A stretch of DNA of 5,215 nucleotides from an uncultured Bacteroides sp. (GCA_905210875.1 CAJLYN010000168.1:1-5215); one strand, 5' to 3'; counted from the stretch's first letter, positions 1-5,215 are shown. Made by a program: numbers and translations. Notes: generated by a model from the sequence alone, not told the origin.

Positions 1-5
1 TTGTC

Positions 6-23
6 TGTATATATTTATATACA
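6..23. promoter_or_regulatory. 18-base AT-rich inverted repeat, possible operator
   Basis: TGTATATA and TATATACA form a perfect 8-base inverted repeat around a central TT. It lies about 110 bases upstream of the likely -33 box of the helix-turn-helix gene. Related words occur nearby: TATACAA at 18-24, and TTGTATG (40-46) and TTGTATA (49-55) in the opposite orientation. This could be a binding site for a dimeric regulator, or just the symmetry that AT-rich DNA produces by chance. No gene is visible in the first 210 bases. Confidence 0.3.
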
Positions 24-114
24 ACTATATATCAATAAATTGTATGGATTGTATAAACTTTTGAATAAACTATTTGTACGATTGTTTATAAGAATGAATT
101 TATGAATATAAATC

Positions 115-124
115 TGTGTACACA
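115..124. promoter_or_regulatory. Perfect palindrome TGTGTACACA upstream of the promoter
   Basis: TGTGTACACA is its own reverse complement and ends 9 bases before the likely -33 box at 134-137. That position suits a regulator acting on the promoter of the downstream helix-turn-helix gene, perhaps its own product. The palindrome is seen directly; its function is inferred. Confidence 0.35.
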
Positions 125-126
125 AT

Positions 127-150
127 ATTGAATTTTGAAAATTGAATTTT
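127..150. repeat. 10-base direct repeat ATTGAATTTT across the -33 box
   Basis: ATTGAATTTT occurs at 127-136 and again at 141-150, a 14-base period. The first copy overlaps the TTTG of the likely -33 box and the second lies in the promoter spacer. Another 10-base direct repeat, ATGAATTTAT, flanks the promoter at 94-103 and 183-192. Such repeats could be protein-binding sites, but low-complexity AT-rich DNA gives many by chance. Confidence 0.3.
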
Positions 151-164
151 ATGATGTATCTTTG
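134..164 (+). promoter_or_regulatory. Bacteroidota-type promoter of the helix-turn-helix gene
   Basis: TTTG at 134-137 (-33 box) and TATCTTTG at 157-164 (-7 box) are separated by 19 bases. They match the known Bacteroidota consensus TTTG-N19-TAnnTTTG in all informative positions. Transcription would start near 171, giving a leader of about 40 bases before the ATG at 211. A second TATCTTTA at 190-197 is less convincing because its start point would fall almost on the start codon. Confidence 0.7.
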
Positions 165-210
165 TGAATTGATAATGAAATCATGAATTTATCTTTATAA
201 ACCACCCAAA

Positions 211-723
211 ATGGAGGAAATGGAGCAACGCGACAAGGATTTGAAGGAGCGTATAAAGTGGCTTATCCGATATGATAAACTCAACGATGCAACTTTTGCC
301 CAAAAGGTGCAGACCAATCGATCGACCTTGTCTCAATGTCTGAACGGACCCAATGGGGTCAGCAAGGAACTGATCATGAAAATTCATGATGCCTATCCTT
401 CCCTGTCGCTCGAATGGCTCATGCTGGGCGATGGCACACCGTTCAAATCGGCTTCGGGTCAACAAGGTTCGGCTTTGAACCAAATTTACCGTCCCGAGAA
501 TGAGATAAAACGTACAGAGGTAAATGCCGTTCGTGAATATGCCAGGGATTTTGCCTCGGAAATGGTCCAGGACCGGACTTTATTTTCTGAAAACAAAGAG
601 AATACACCCGCTGAAAATCCTGTTGGAACAGCACTCGAACCTATGGTAGAAAATCGGCGTGTGGTCAAAATCATGGTATTCTACTCCGACAATACGTTCG
701 AAACCTACTCTCTCGACAGTTAA
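211..723 (+). CDS. XRE-like helix-turn-helix DNA-binding protein
   Basis: This 170-residue protein is probably a transcriptional regulator. Residues 8-25 form a charged first helix. Residues 28-46 (TFAQKVQTNRSTLSQCLNG) have the spacing of an XRE/Cro-C1 helix-turn-helix, with the recognition helix around 36-45. The segment SLEWLMLGDGTPF (66-78) is the usual end of this domain in Bacteroidales regulators. A low-complexity linker follows (79-147), then a short terminal module, RRVVKIMVFYSDNTFETYSL (149-168), predicted to be beta-strand. There is no S24 peptidase domain, so it is not a LexA/CI-type self-cleaving repressor. An in-frame stop at 184 rules out a longer start. ATG 211 and ATG 220 are both possible; no Shine-Dalgarno decides, as is normal for Bacteroidota. 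The palindromes upstream suggest autoregulation, which is inferred. Targets are unknown. Confidence 0.85.
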   Translation: MEEMEQRDKDLKERIKWLIRYDKLNDATFAQKVQTNRSTLSQCLNGPNGVSKELIMKIHDAYPSLSLEWLMLGDGTPFKSASGQQGSALNQIYRPENEIKRTEVNAVREYARDFASEMVQDRTLFSENKENTPAENPVGTALEPMVENRRVVKIMVFYSDNTFETYSLDS

Positions 724-734
724 GCCGGCACCAA

Positions 735-769
735 CCCTTTTACGATGGCTATATTGGCTCTCGTAAGGG
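735..769 (+). terminator. Weak hairpin after the helix-turn-helix gene
   Basis: CCCTTTTACGA (735-745) can pair with TCGTAAGGG (761-769), with two bulged T residues and a 15-base loop. It begins 12 bases after the stop codon, where a terminator is expected between convergent genes. No T-tract follows (ATTCCTATTG), so intrinsic termination would be poor. It may only stabilise the 3' end of the messenger, or be chance. Confidence 0.35.
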
Positions 770-839
770 ATTCCTATTGATTATTCGGAGGGAGAACATT
801 GTAACAACGGTTGCCACTCGCAGAGCGTGTCGCTGTTAT

Positions 840-867
840 CGATTTATTGAATCCGATTTATTCATTG
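840..867. repeat. Two 14-base near-tandem units, CGATTTATT core
   Basis: CGATTTATT occurs at 840-848 and again at 854-862, each followed by a diverged five-base end (GAATC, then CATTG). The second unit runs into the stop codon of the acetyltransferase gene. The rest of the 724-861 gap holds no convincing gene or strong terminator for the minus-strand operon. Confidence 0.4.
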
Positions 868-1341
868 GAGCGCCCGTACCATAATATATTCGTCATCGTT
901 CTCCCGATGAATGTGAAAACCAATGCGACGATACAAGGTAACGGCGGGATTTCCTTTATTTACCGATAGCGAAACCGACGTTATACCCGACTCCTGTAAT
1001 GTTCTTAATATCTCTATTAGCAATCGGCTCTCTATGCCTTTATTGCGGTAGACCGAATATATTGCTATTGAAAGTTCCGGATTATGCTCGTCGATATGGC
1101 CATAACCCCTCAGATACCTTACCCATACAGCTCCTATCACCCTATTATCGACTTCGGCCACCAATGCTAAATCGCCCCTTCGCTTTCCAAAATTTTTCAC
1201 GTAACGCCACAGCGAAGGGCGCTGTATGACGGTGCTGGGTAAAGTCGGCCACTCGGGTGGCTTATATATTGCCTCATATAAAAAATCGCACAGAAGAGGA
1301 ATTTCTTCTGTGCGTATATTTCTTATTTTTACAGAATCCAT
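862..1341 (-). CDS. GNAT-family N-acetyltransferase
   Basis: This 159-residue protein has the GNAT fold, which transfers an acetyl group from acetyl-CoA to an amine; the substrate is unknown. It opens with strand 1 (VKIRNIRTEEIPLL, 4-17). The central strand pair is LALVAEVDNRVIGAVWVRYL (58-77). Strand 4 and the CoA loop are ELSIAIYSVYRNKGIESRLL (89-108). The C-terminal motif is NPAVTLYRRIGFH (131-143), typical of motif B. The pyrophosphate loop normally reads R/Q-x-x-G-x-G/A; here it is R99-N-K-G102-I-E104, so a glutamate replaces the final small residue. The length is normal for a single-domain GNAT. It starts 19 bases after the stop of the lipoprotein gene and has no promoter of its own, so the two are probably co-transcribed. 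No Shine-Dalgarno is visible; ATG 1341 fits the start of the fold. Confidence 0.88.
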   Translation of the reverse strand: MDSVKIRNIRTEEIPLLCDFLYEAIYKPPEWPTLPSTVIQRPSLWRYVKNFGKRRGDLALVAEVDNRVIGAVWVRYLRGYGHIDEHNPELSIAIYSVYRNKGIESRLLIEILRTLQESGITSVSLSVNKGNPAVTLYRRIGFHIHRENDDEYIMVRALQ

Positions 1342-1360
1342 AATTAAGGGAAAATATGAC

Positions 1361-2185
1361 CTATTTAAATCCCGGCACGGGGAAATGCATTCCGGCCATT
1401 GTCAGATGATGCGTGCGTGCATAATCGATGTAATAGCGTCGGGCGCTTATGGCAGCATCTTTGTCCATATCGTATGTGGCACATATTTCGGGGTGATGCA
1501 GTTGCAAGTCTACACCGTGCATGATGTCGCCCACTATCAGGAAATCGCCCATGTGATAAACCGTGTGTCCGGGGGTATGACCTGTCGCTTTCATGGCAAT
1601 AACCCCGCCGGGAAGCGTATCGTTAAACGCGAAGAGATGCAACCGGTCTTGGTAAGCATTCATGGTTTTCACGACCAAATCGTTTTCCCCTGCCATCTGT
1701 TGCCATGCCGCGTATTCCTCTTGTGCAGCGTATATCTGAGCATTTGGAAACACGACGGTATCGCCCCGCATCAACCCTCCGATGTGGTCACCGTGAAAGT
1801 GTGTCAGGTAGATATATTCGTCCTCTTCGGGCGTAACGCCGTGCGCTTTTAAGCACGGTAGCAGTTGACTGTCGGGAAGTCCATTCCCAGTATCGAAGAG
1901 TATGGAGCAGGTGTCGGTTTGAGCCCAGAAGACACTGATGGAGGCCGGTACTCCCTCGCTCAGGTTCAGTGCGGTAAAGAGACTGTCACTGGCATCGGGA
2001 AACAGTGTCCGAGGCATCACCCGAGGCTTGGCATTGTCTTGTATGGCAGTTACCGTGACAGGGCCGAGTGTGAGTGTATTGCCTGATATTCCCTCTTCGG
2101 GAGATTTTTGAGACGACGTCGGGTGGCAAGCCGATATCGCAATGCTGCACAAGGCCAATAACGTAAAAAGAGAGATGGTTTTCAT
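1361..2185 (-). CDS. Metallo-beta-lactamase-fold hydrolase, predicted lipoprotein
   Basis: This 274-residue protein is predicted to be exported and lipid-anchored: a hydrophobic signal peptide (4-19) ends in the lipobox ISAC with Cys20. The mature domain has all metal ligands of a dinuclear metallo-beta-lactamase-fold enzyme: H129-x-H131-x-D133-H134, H203 in GHTPGH, the bridging D220 in VGDIMH, and H267 near the end (AGMHFPVPG). ILFDTGNG (95-102) is the usual strand before the active site. The order of motifs and the ending GDIMH...AGMHFPVPGF resemble methyl parathion hydrolase and the AidC/MomL-type acyl-homoserine lactonases more than glyoxalase II or true beta-lactamases. This is from memory of those families, and the substrate is not established. 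ATG 2185 gives a proper signal peptide. It is first in an operon with the GNAT gene, under a promoter at 2212-2242 that overlaps a repeated palindrome. Confidence 0.88.
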   Translation of the reverse strand: MKTISLFTLLALCSIAISACHPTSSQKSPEEGISGNTLTLGPVTVTAIQDNAKPRVMPRTLFPDASDSLFTALNLSEGVPASISVFWAQTDTCSILFDTGNGLPDSQLLPCLKAHGVTPEEDEYIYLTHFHGDHIGGLMRGDTVVFPNAQIYAAQEEYAAWQQMAGENDLVVKTMNAYQDRLHLFAFNDTLPGGVIAMKATGHTPGHTVYHMGDFLIVGDIMHGVDLQLHHPEICATYDMDKDAAISARRYYIDYARTHHLTMAGMHFPVPGFK

Positions 2186-2238
2186 AACAACGGATTGTTT
2201 TTTAACGGCTACAAGTTAAGAAAAAAACAACGGATTGT
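2186..2238. repeat. Duplicated palindromic motif AACAACGGATTGT
   Basis: AACAACGGATTGT is repeated exactly at 2186-2198 and 2226-2238, with starts 40 bases apart. Each copy is a dyad with ACAA and TTGT arms around CGGA; in the first copy the arms extend to AACAA/TTGTT. The upstream copy exactly abuts the likely -33 box, inside the promoter spacer. The downstream copy touches the start codon of the lipoprotein gene. Forty bases is close to four helical turns, so dimers on the two sites could face the same side of the DNA. It is probably an operator, though no regulator is identified. Confidence 0.55.
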
Positions 2239-2242
2239 CAAA
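2212..2242 (-). promoter_or_regulatory. Likely promoter of the lipoprotein-GNAT operon
   Basis: Read on the minus strand, TTTG (2242-2239) is followed after exactly 19 bases by TTAACTTG (2219-2212). The -7 box matches TAnnTTTG at four of six informative positions, and the spacing is ideal. Transcription would start near 2205, leaving about 20 leader bases. One palindrome copy fills most of the spacer, so a bound protein would block RNA polymerase. Confidence 0.5.
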
Positions 2243-2260
2243 ATCCGACGACAAAAAGAG

Positions 2261-2303
2261 GCGGTCGAGACTCATTCAGCCGGTGCCATCCGCGCCGTAC
2301 CGC
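2261..2303 (-). other. Imperfect GC-rich hairpin followed by a T-tract on the minus strand
   Basis: GCGGT (2261-2265) pairs with ACCGC (2299-2303), and inside it CGGTGC (2281-2286) pairs with GCGCCG (2292-2297), allowing one G-U pair. On the minus strand CTCTTTTTG follows, as after an intrinsic terminator. It would stop antisense transcription from the pyr operon entering the lipoprotein promoter. The stem is interrupted by 15 unpaired bases, so this is weak. It is the only other structure I see in the 194-base gap between lipoprotein and pyrK starts. Confidence 0.2.
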
Positions 2304-2323
2304 TAAAAAACCCCGCTCTTCCG

Positions 2324-2354
2324 TTTCGTATTGCGTTAAATTCTCTTACCTTTG
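2324..2354 (+). promoter_or_regulatory. Bacteroidota-type promoter of pyrK-pyrD
   Basis: TACCTTTG at 2347-2354 matches the -7 consensus TAnnTTTG completely. Nineteen bases upstream lies TTTC (2324-2327), one mismatch from TTTG. Transcription would begin near 2361, about 19 bases before the pyrK ATG. So short a leader leaves no room for an attenuator or PyrR-type RNA switch, and I see no such element. Confidence 0.65.
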
Positions 2355-2379
2355 CCGATGTAACAGAGATTGAAGAATC

Positions 2380-3159
2380 ATGAAAAAATATGTATTGGAT
2401 TTGCGGGTAACCGAGAACGAGGCTTTGCACAGCCATTACGTGCTGATAAAGGCCACAACGCCCGATGGAACCCCGCTTCCCGAGATGTGTCCCGGACAAT
2501 TTGCCGAGTTGCGTGTTGATGGCTCTGCCACCACATTCCTGCGTCGGCCCATATCCATTAACTTCGTCGATACAGAGAAGAACGAAGTCTGGTTTCTGAT
2601 ACAACTTGTCGGCGACGGTACGCGGCGTCTGGCCACCCTGGGGTGCGGCGATACGCTGAATGTCGTACTTCCGCTGGGAAATGGTTTCTCTCTGCCTCAA
2701 ACAGAAGAAAAGGTGCTGTTGATAGGCGGTGGTGTAGGTACGGCTCCCATGCTCTATCTGGGAGCCCGGTTGAAGGCCCTCGGTGTGAAGCCGCATTTCC
2801 TGCTGGGAGCCCGTTCGGCGCAAGATCTGTTGCAGAGAGAGCAGTTTGAGAGTCTGGGCACTGTCGACATAACGACCGAAGACGGTTCTTGCGGAGAAAA
2901 AGGGTATGTAACTCAACATAGCCTGTTGCAACGGGAACATTTTGACCGCATCTACACCTGTGGTCCCAAACCCATGATGGTGGCAGTGGCTCGCTACGCC
3001 AAGGAACAGAACATTACATGTGAGGTATCGCTCGAAAACACAATGGCATGCGGTGTAGGTGCCTGCCTGTGCTGTGTCGAAAATACGGTCGAAGGTCATC
3101 TGTGTGTGTGCAAGGAAGGACCGGTCTTTAATATAGAGAAATTATTATGGCTGATTTAA
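2380..3159 (+). CDS. pyrK: Dihydroorotate dehydrogenase B (NAD+), electron transfer subunit
   Basis: PyrK takes electrons from the FMN of PyrD and passes them through a [2Fe-2S] cluster and FAD to NAD+. This lets dihydroorotate oxidation, the fourth step of pyrimidine synthesis, run in the cytoplasm without quinones. At 259 residues it has the normal length. The FAD domain carries LRRPISI (54-60). The NAD-binding half starts with [11 protein letters not shown] (113-123) and includes CGPKPMM (194-200). The iron-sulphur cysteines are C224, C229, C232 and C244, in [10 protein letters not shown] and in VCKEGPVF near the end. C231 and C242 are additional and not expected to be ligands. ATG 2380 sits just after the promoter and fits the family start. 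The last four codons and the stop overlap the start of pyrD, which suggests translational coupling of two subunits needed in equal amounts. Confidence 0.96.
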   Translation: MKKYVLDLRVTENEALHSHYVLIKATTPDGTPLPEMCPGQFAELRVDGSATTFLRRPISINFVDTEKNEVWFLIQLVGDGTRRLATLGCGDTLNVVLPLGNGFSLPQTEEKVLLIGGGVGTAPMLYLGARLKALGVKPHFLLGARSAQDLLQREQFESLGTVDITTEDGSCGEKGYVTQHSLLQREHFDRIYTCGPKPMMVAVARYAKEQNITCEVSLENTMACGVGACLCCVENTVEGHLCVCKEGPVFNIEKLLWLI

Positions 3160-4058
3160 GTGTAAATATAGGAAAGCTGTCGTTGAAGAATCCGGTAATG
3201 ACAGCGTCGGGAACATTCGGATATGGATTGGAGTTTGCCGACTTTATCGACTTGTCGCGGCTGGGAGGTATCATCGTCAAGGGTACCACGTTGAAACCTC
3301 GCGAAGGAAATCCCTACCCACGCATGGCCGAGACGCCGTCGGGCATGATCAATGCCGTGGGTTTGCAGAATAAAGGCGTCGACTACTTCATTGAGCATAT
3401 CTATCCGCAAATAAAAGATTTGGGAGCACCTATTTTGGTAAACGTATCCGGTTCGACCATCGACGATTATGCCGAGACCGCCCGTCGGTTGGCCTCGTTG
3501 GAACGCGTGCCCGCCATCGAACTGAACATCTCTTGCCCGAATGTCAAAGAGGGTGGAATGGCTTTCGGTACCAGTTGCCAAAGTGCTGCTTCGGTTGTGA
3601 AAGCCGTGCGTGCCGCCTATCCCCACACGCTCATTGTAAAACTCTCACCCAACGTAACCGATATCACCGAGATTGCCCGTGCCGTCGAGGCCGAAGGAGC
3701 CGATGCCGTGTCGCTTATCAATACGATGCTGGGCATGGCCATTGATGCCGAGAAGCAACGTCCGGTCATCTCGACCGTTACCGGAGGATTGTCGGGCCCC
3801 TGTGTCAAGCCTATCGCTTTGCGCATGGTGTGGCAGGTATTCCATGCCGTACAAATTCCCATCGTAGGGTTGGGTGGTATCATGAATGCCACCGATGCCG
3901 TAGAGTTCCTTTTGGCAGGAGCCCGGGCCATAGAAATCGGTACGGCCAATTTCATCGACCCCGAAGTTACGGTAAAGGTTATTGACGGTATAGACAATTA
4001 TCTCGAACGCCACGGCTGCCGGTCGGTCAATGAGATTATCGGAGCCTTGAAAGTATAA
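3147..4058 (+). CDS. pyrD: Dihydroorotate dehydrogenase, class 1B catalytic subunit
   Basis: PyrD is an FMN-dependent TIM-barrel enzyme that oxidises dihydroorotate to orotate in the cytoplasm. The 303-residue length is typical. Visible motifs are the N-terminal [10 protein letters not shown] (18-27), VKGTT (44-48) with the substrate-binding lysine K45, MINAVGLQN (67-75), and [13 protein letters not shown] (125-137), where C130 is the expected catalytic base. Further FMN or substrate elements are KLSPN (165-169), INT (191-193), GGLSG (213-217), GLGGI (241-245) and EIGTA (263-267). A catalytic cysteine marks class 1; class 2 membrane enzymes use serine. The adjacent pyrK separates class 1B from the fumarate-using class 1A. 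The start overlaps pyrK by 13 bases in another frame, and [11 protein letters not shown] is the usual family opening. A strong terminator follows the stop by about 20 bases. Confidence 0.97.
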   Translation: MADLSVNIGKLSLKNPVMTASGTFGYGLEFADFIDLSRLGGIIVKGTTLKPREGNPYPRMAETPSGMINAVGLQNKGVDYFIEHIYPQIKDLGAPILVNVSGSTIDDYAETARRLASLERVPAIELNISCPNVKEGGMAFGTSCQSAASVVKAVRAAYPHTLIVKLSPNVTDITEIARAVEAEGADAVSLINTMLGMAIDAEKQRPVISTVTGGLSGPCVKPIALRMVWQVFHAVQIPIVGLGGIMNATDAVEFLLAGARAIEIGTANFIDPEVTVKVIDGIDNYLERHGCRSVNEIIGALKV

Positions 4059-4077
4059 AGAAGCCTTTTTATAAGAG

Positions 4078-4115
4078 AAAATGGGAGAAAATCACTCGGT
4101 TTTCTCCCATTTTTT
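4078..4115. terminator. Strong bidirectional intrinsic terminator
   Basis: AAAATGGGAGAAAA (4078-4091) and TTTTCTCCCATTTT (4100-4113) form a perfect 14-base stem with an 8-base loop. A run of six T residues (4110-4115) completes it for the plus strand. The minus-strand product ends in TTTTCTCTTA, so it can also end the aldo/keto reductase transcript. It sits centrally in the 86-base gap between the two convergent stop codons. Confidence 0.93.
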
Positions 4116-4144
4116 GATATTGTAACAGAATGAATATAAGAAAT

Positions 4145-5137
4145 TTATTGATTTAATACGGTACCAATTTCCTGCAACTCTTCCTCGCTGAAAACGGTAT
4201 TTTCCTGGGCGCGAAGGTTGTCTTTCAACTGTTCAACCGAACTGGCTCCAATCAATACCGACGTAACCCGATTGTCGCGCAGCAGACAAGCCAATGCCAT
4301 TTCGGCCAGTGACTGACCGCGTTGCCGGGCTATCTCGTTCAGACGGGCAATCTGAGCCACTCTTTCGGGGGTAACAACTTCCCGTTTGAGGTGTCCCGTA
4401 GGGCGGGCCGCACGGGAGTTTTCGGGGATACCATGCAGATAACGGTCGGTCAGGAGTCCCTGAGCCAGGGGTGAGAAGGCAATCAAACCCACGCCTTCTT
4501 CGTGTAATAAAGACAACAGCTCGGGCTCGACCCAACGGTCGAACATCGAGTATCGGGCCTGATGTATGAGGCATGGCGTGTGGTTCTCGCGCAGAATGGC
4601 GATGGCCCGACGTGTCTGCTCGGGCTTGTAGTTGGAGATTCCCACATAGAGTGCTTTGCCCTGTCTCACTATGTCGGAGAGAGCTTCCATCGTCTCTTCG
4701 ATGGGAGTTTCGGGATCGGGACGATGCGAGTAGAAGATGTCGACATAGTCGAGGCCCATGCGTTTGAGACTCTGGTCGAGGCTGGCCATGAGATATTTGC
4801 GACTGCCCCAGTTGCCATAGGGGCCGGGCCACATATCATATCCGGCCTTGGTCGAAACCAGAAGCTGCTCCCGGTACTGCTTTAAATCTTCTGCAAAAAT
4901 TTTTCCAAAATTTTCTTCTGCCATTCCAATATTTGGTGCGCCATAGTTGTTTGCCAGATCGAAATGGGTAATTCCCAGATCAAAGGCCCGGAAAATAATC
5001 TCCTTCTGTTCAGGGAGCGGCTTTTCTGCTCCAAAATTCTGCCACATGCCAAGCGACACTCGCGGAAGCAGAATCCCACTGTTTCCGCAGCGCTTATAGC
5101 TCATCTTGTCATAACGTGATTCCTCTGCCTGATACAT
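4145..5137 (-). CDS. gpr: Aldo/keto reductase, YghZ/Gpr type (L-glyceraldehyde 3-phosphate reductase-like)
   Basis: This 330-residue cytoplasmic NADPH-dependent reductase closely resembles E. coli YghZ (Gpr, AKR14), which reduces L-glyceraldehyde 3-phosphate and methylglyoxal. Counting from ATG 5137, the catalytic tetrad is D60 and Y65 in FDLANNYG, K97 in STKAGYDMWPGPYG, and H138 in IFYSHRPD. GISNY (166-170) and SPLAQGLL (222-229) line the barrel. IGASSVEQLKDNL (296-308) is the NADPH adenosine-binding end. It is about 15 residues shorter at the C-terminus than E. coli YghZ. The preceding in-frame TTG (5140) is a possible start, but ATG 5137 lies 8 bases from GGGGAGG and is preferred. The gene begins 20 bases after the stop of the upstream partial gene, so it is probably second or later in an operon. 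The true substrate is inferred. Confidence 0.93.
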   Translation of the reverse strand: MYQAEESRYDKMSYKRCGNSGILLPRVSLGMWQNFGAEKPLPEQKEIIFRAFDLGITHFDLANNYGAPNIGMAEENFGKIFAEDLKQYREQLLVSTKAGYDMWPGPYGNWGSRKYLMASLDQSLKRMGLDYVDIFYSHRPDPETPIEETMEALSDIVRQGKALYVGISNYKPEQTRRAIAILRENHTPCLIHQARYSMFDRWVEPELLSLLHEEGVGLIAFSPLAQGLLTDRYLHGIPENSRAARPTGHLKREVVTPERVAQIARLNEIARQRGQSLAEMALACLLRDNRVTSVLIGASSVEQLKDNLRAQENTVFSEEELQEIGTVLNQ

Positions 5138-5145
5138 CAATTTGT

Positions 5146-5152
5146 CCTCCCC
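5146..5152 (-). promoter_or_regulatory. Strong Shine-Dalgarno GGGGAGG before the aldo/keto reductase
   Basis: On the minus strand GGGGAGG is followed after 8 bases by ATG 5137. The spacing favours ATG over the TTG immediately before it. Clear Shine-Dalgarno sequences are uncommon in Bacteroidota, and no other start in this window has one. Confidence 0.75.
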
Positions 5153-5157
5153 GTTTT

Positions 5158-5215
5158 CTATGAATCCAAAAAGTGCCGGAACACTTCACCAATCCGTTCA
5201 TTAATCACCAGATCT
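5158..5215 (-). CDS. C-terminal end of an unidentified protein (partial)
   Basis: On the minus strand one frame stays open from the window edge to a TAG at 5160-5158 and reads DLVINERIGEVFRHFLDS. The other two frames I would need for an alternative are less protein-like; one stops after four codons. The peptide looks like an amphipathic C-terminal helix. Eighteen residues are too few to identify a family. Its stop lies 20 bases before the aldo/keto reductase ATG, with the ribosome binding site between, which suggests one operon. The rest of the gene lies beyond the right edge. Confidence 0.5.
   Translation of the reverse strand, partial: DLVINERIGEVFRHFLDS

Noticed and set aside
799..836. 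Possible operator (AACAACGGTTG) and small hairpin (AGCG-TGT-CGCT) between the convergent genes
   Set aside because: The motif lacks one base of the duplicated palindrome and is not near a start; the hairpin has only four pairs and no T-tract directly after it.
1226..1852. 208-codon open frame on the plus strand opposite the lipoprotein gene
   Set aside because: It is antisense to a gene with a signal peptide and full metal-binding motif, and its translation has no recognisable domain.
2195..2383. 62-codon basic open frame whose TGA overlaps the pyrK ATG as ATGA
   Set aside because: The overlap looks like translational coupling, but the frame starts at TTG inside the palindrome, spans the pyrK promoter upstream of its likely transcription start, and has no coding character.
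2272..3099. 275-codon open frame on the minus strand opposite pyrK
   Set aside because: It lies antisense to a clearly identified gene, has no family motif, and its composition is a by-product of pyrK codon use.
4233..4832. 199-codon open frame opposite in phase to the aldo/keto reductase on the same strand
   Set aside because: It is a shifted reading of the reductase gene, rich in Arg, Ser and Pro, with no domain.
5138..5140. TTG as start of the aldo/keto reductase
   Set aside because: The adjacent ATG at 5137 has the better codon and an 8-base gap to the Shine-Dalgarno.
1..5215. CRISPR array, insertion sequence, tRNA, attachment site or toxin-antitoxin pair
   Set aside because: I saw no spaced repeats, transposase, cloverleaf, flanking duplication or paired small genes on either strand.

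Overview
The window looks like an ordinary chromosomal segment of a Bacteroidota bacterium, probably order Bacteroidales. The main evidence is three promoter-like elements of the Bacteroidota type (a -7 box resembling TAnnTTTG, with a TTTG-like -33 box exactly 19 bases upstream) in front of three separate transcription units. Most starts also lack a Shine-Dalgarno sequence, the intergenic DNA is AT-rich, and genes are of medium GC. I cannot name the genus from the sequence alone.

Layout from left to right. Bases 1-210 are a very AT-rich regulatory region with palindromes, short direct repeats and a good promoter. It drives a plus-strand gene (211-723) for a small XRE-like helix-turn-helix protein. 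A 138-base convergent gap follows, holding only a weak hairpin and a short tandem repeat. Next come two minus-strand genes that read as one operon: an exported metallo-beta-lactamase-fold lipoprotein (1361-2185) with a complete dinuclear metal site, then a GNAT acetyltransferase (862-1341) 19 bases downstream. A divergent intergenic region (2186-2379) carries a minus-strand promoter for this operon and a plus-strand promoter for pyrK. It also holds two copies of a palindromic 13-base motif, 40 bases apart, placed like a repressor operator.

The centre is pyrK-pyrD (2380-4058), the two subunits of NAD-dependent class 1B dihydroorotate dehydrogenase, overlapping by 13 bases. PyrK carries FAD and a [2Fe-2S] cluster and passes electrons from dihydroorotate oxidation by PyrD to NAD+. 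A strong symmetrical terminator (4078-4115) separates pyrD from a convergent minus-strand aldo/keto reductase of the E. coli YghZ/Gpr type (4145-5137). That gene follows the last 18 codons of a further minus-strand gene that leaves the window at its right edge.

I found no CRISPR array, insertion sequence, tRNA, rRNA or clear novel multi-gene system. The points most worth a second look are the duplicated palindrome at the lipoprotein promoter, the likely lactonase/phosphotriesterase-like identity of that lipoprotein, and the palindrome-rich leader of the helix-turn-helix gene.
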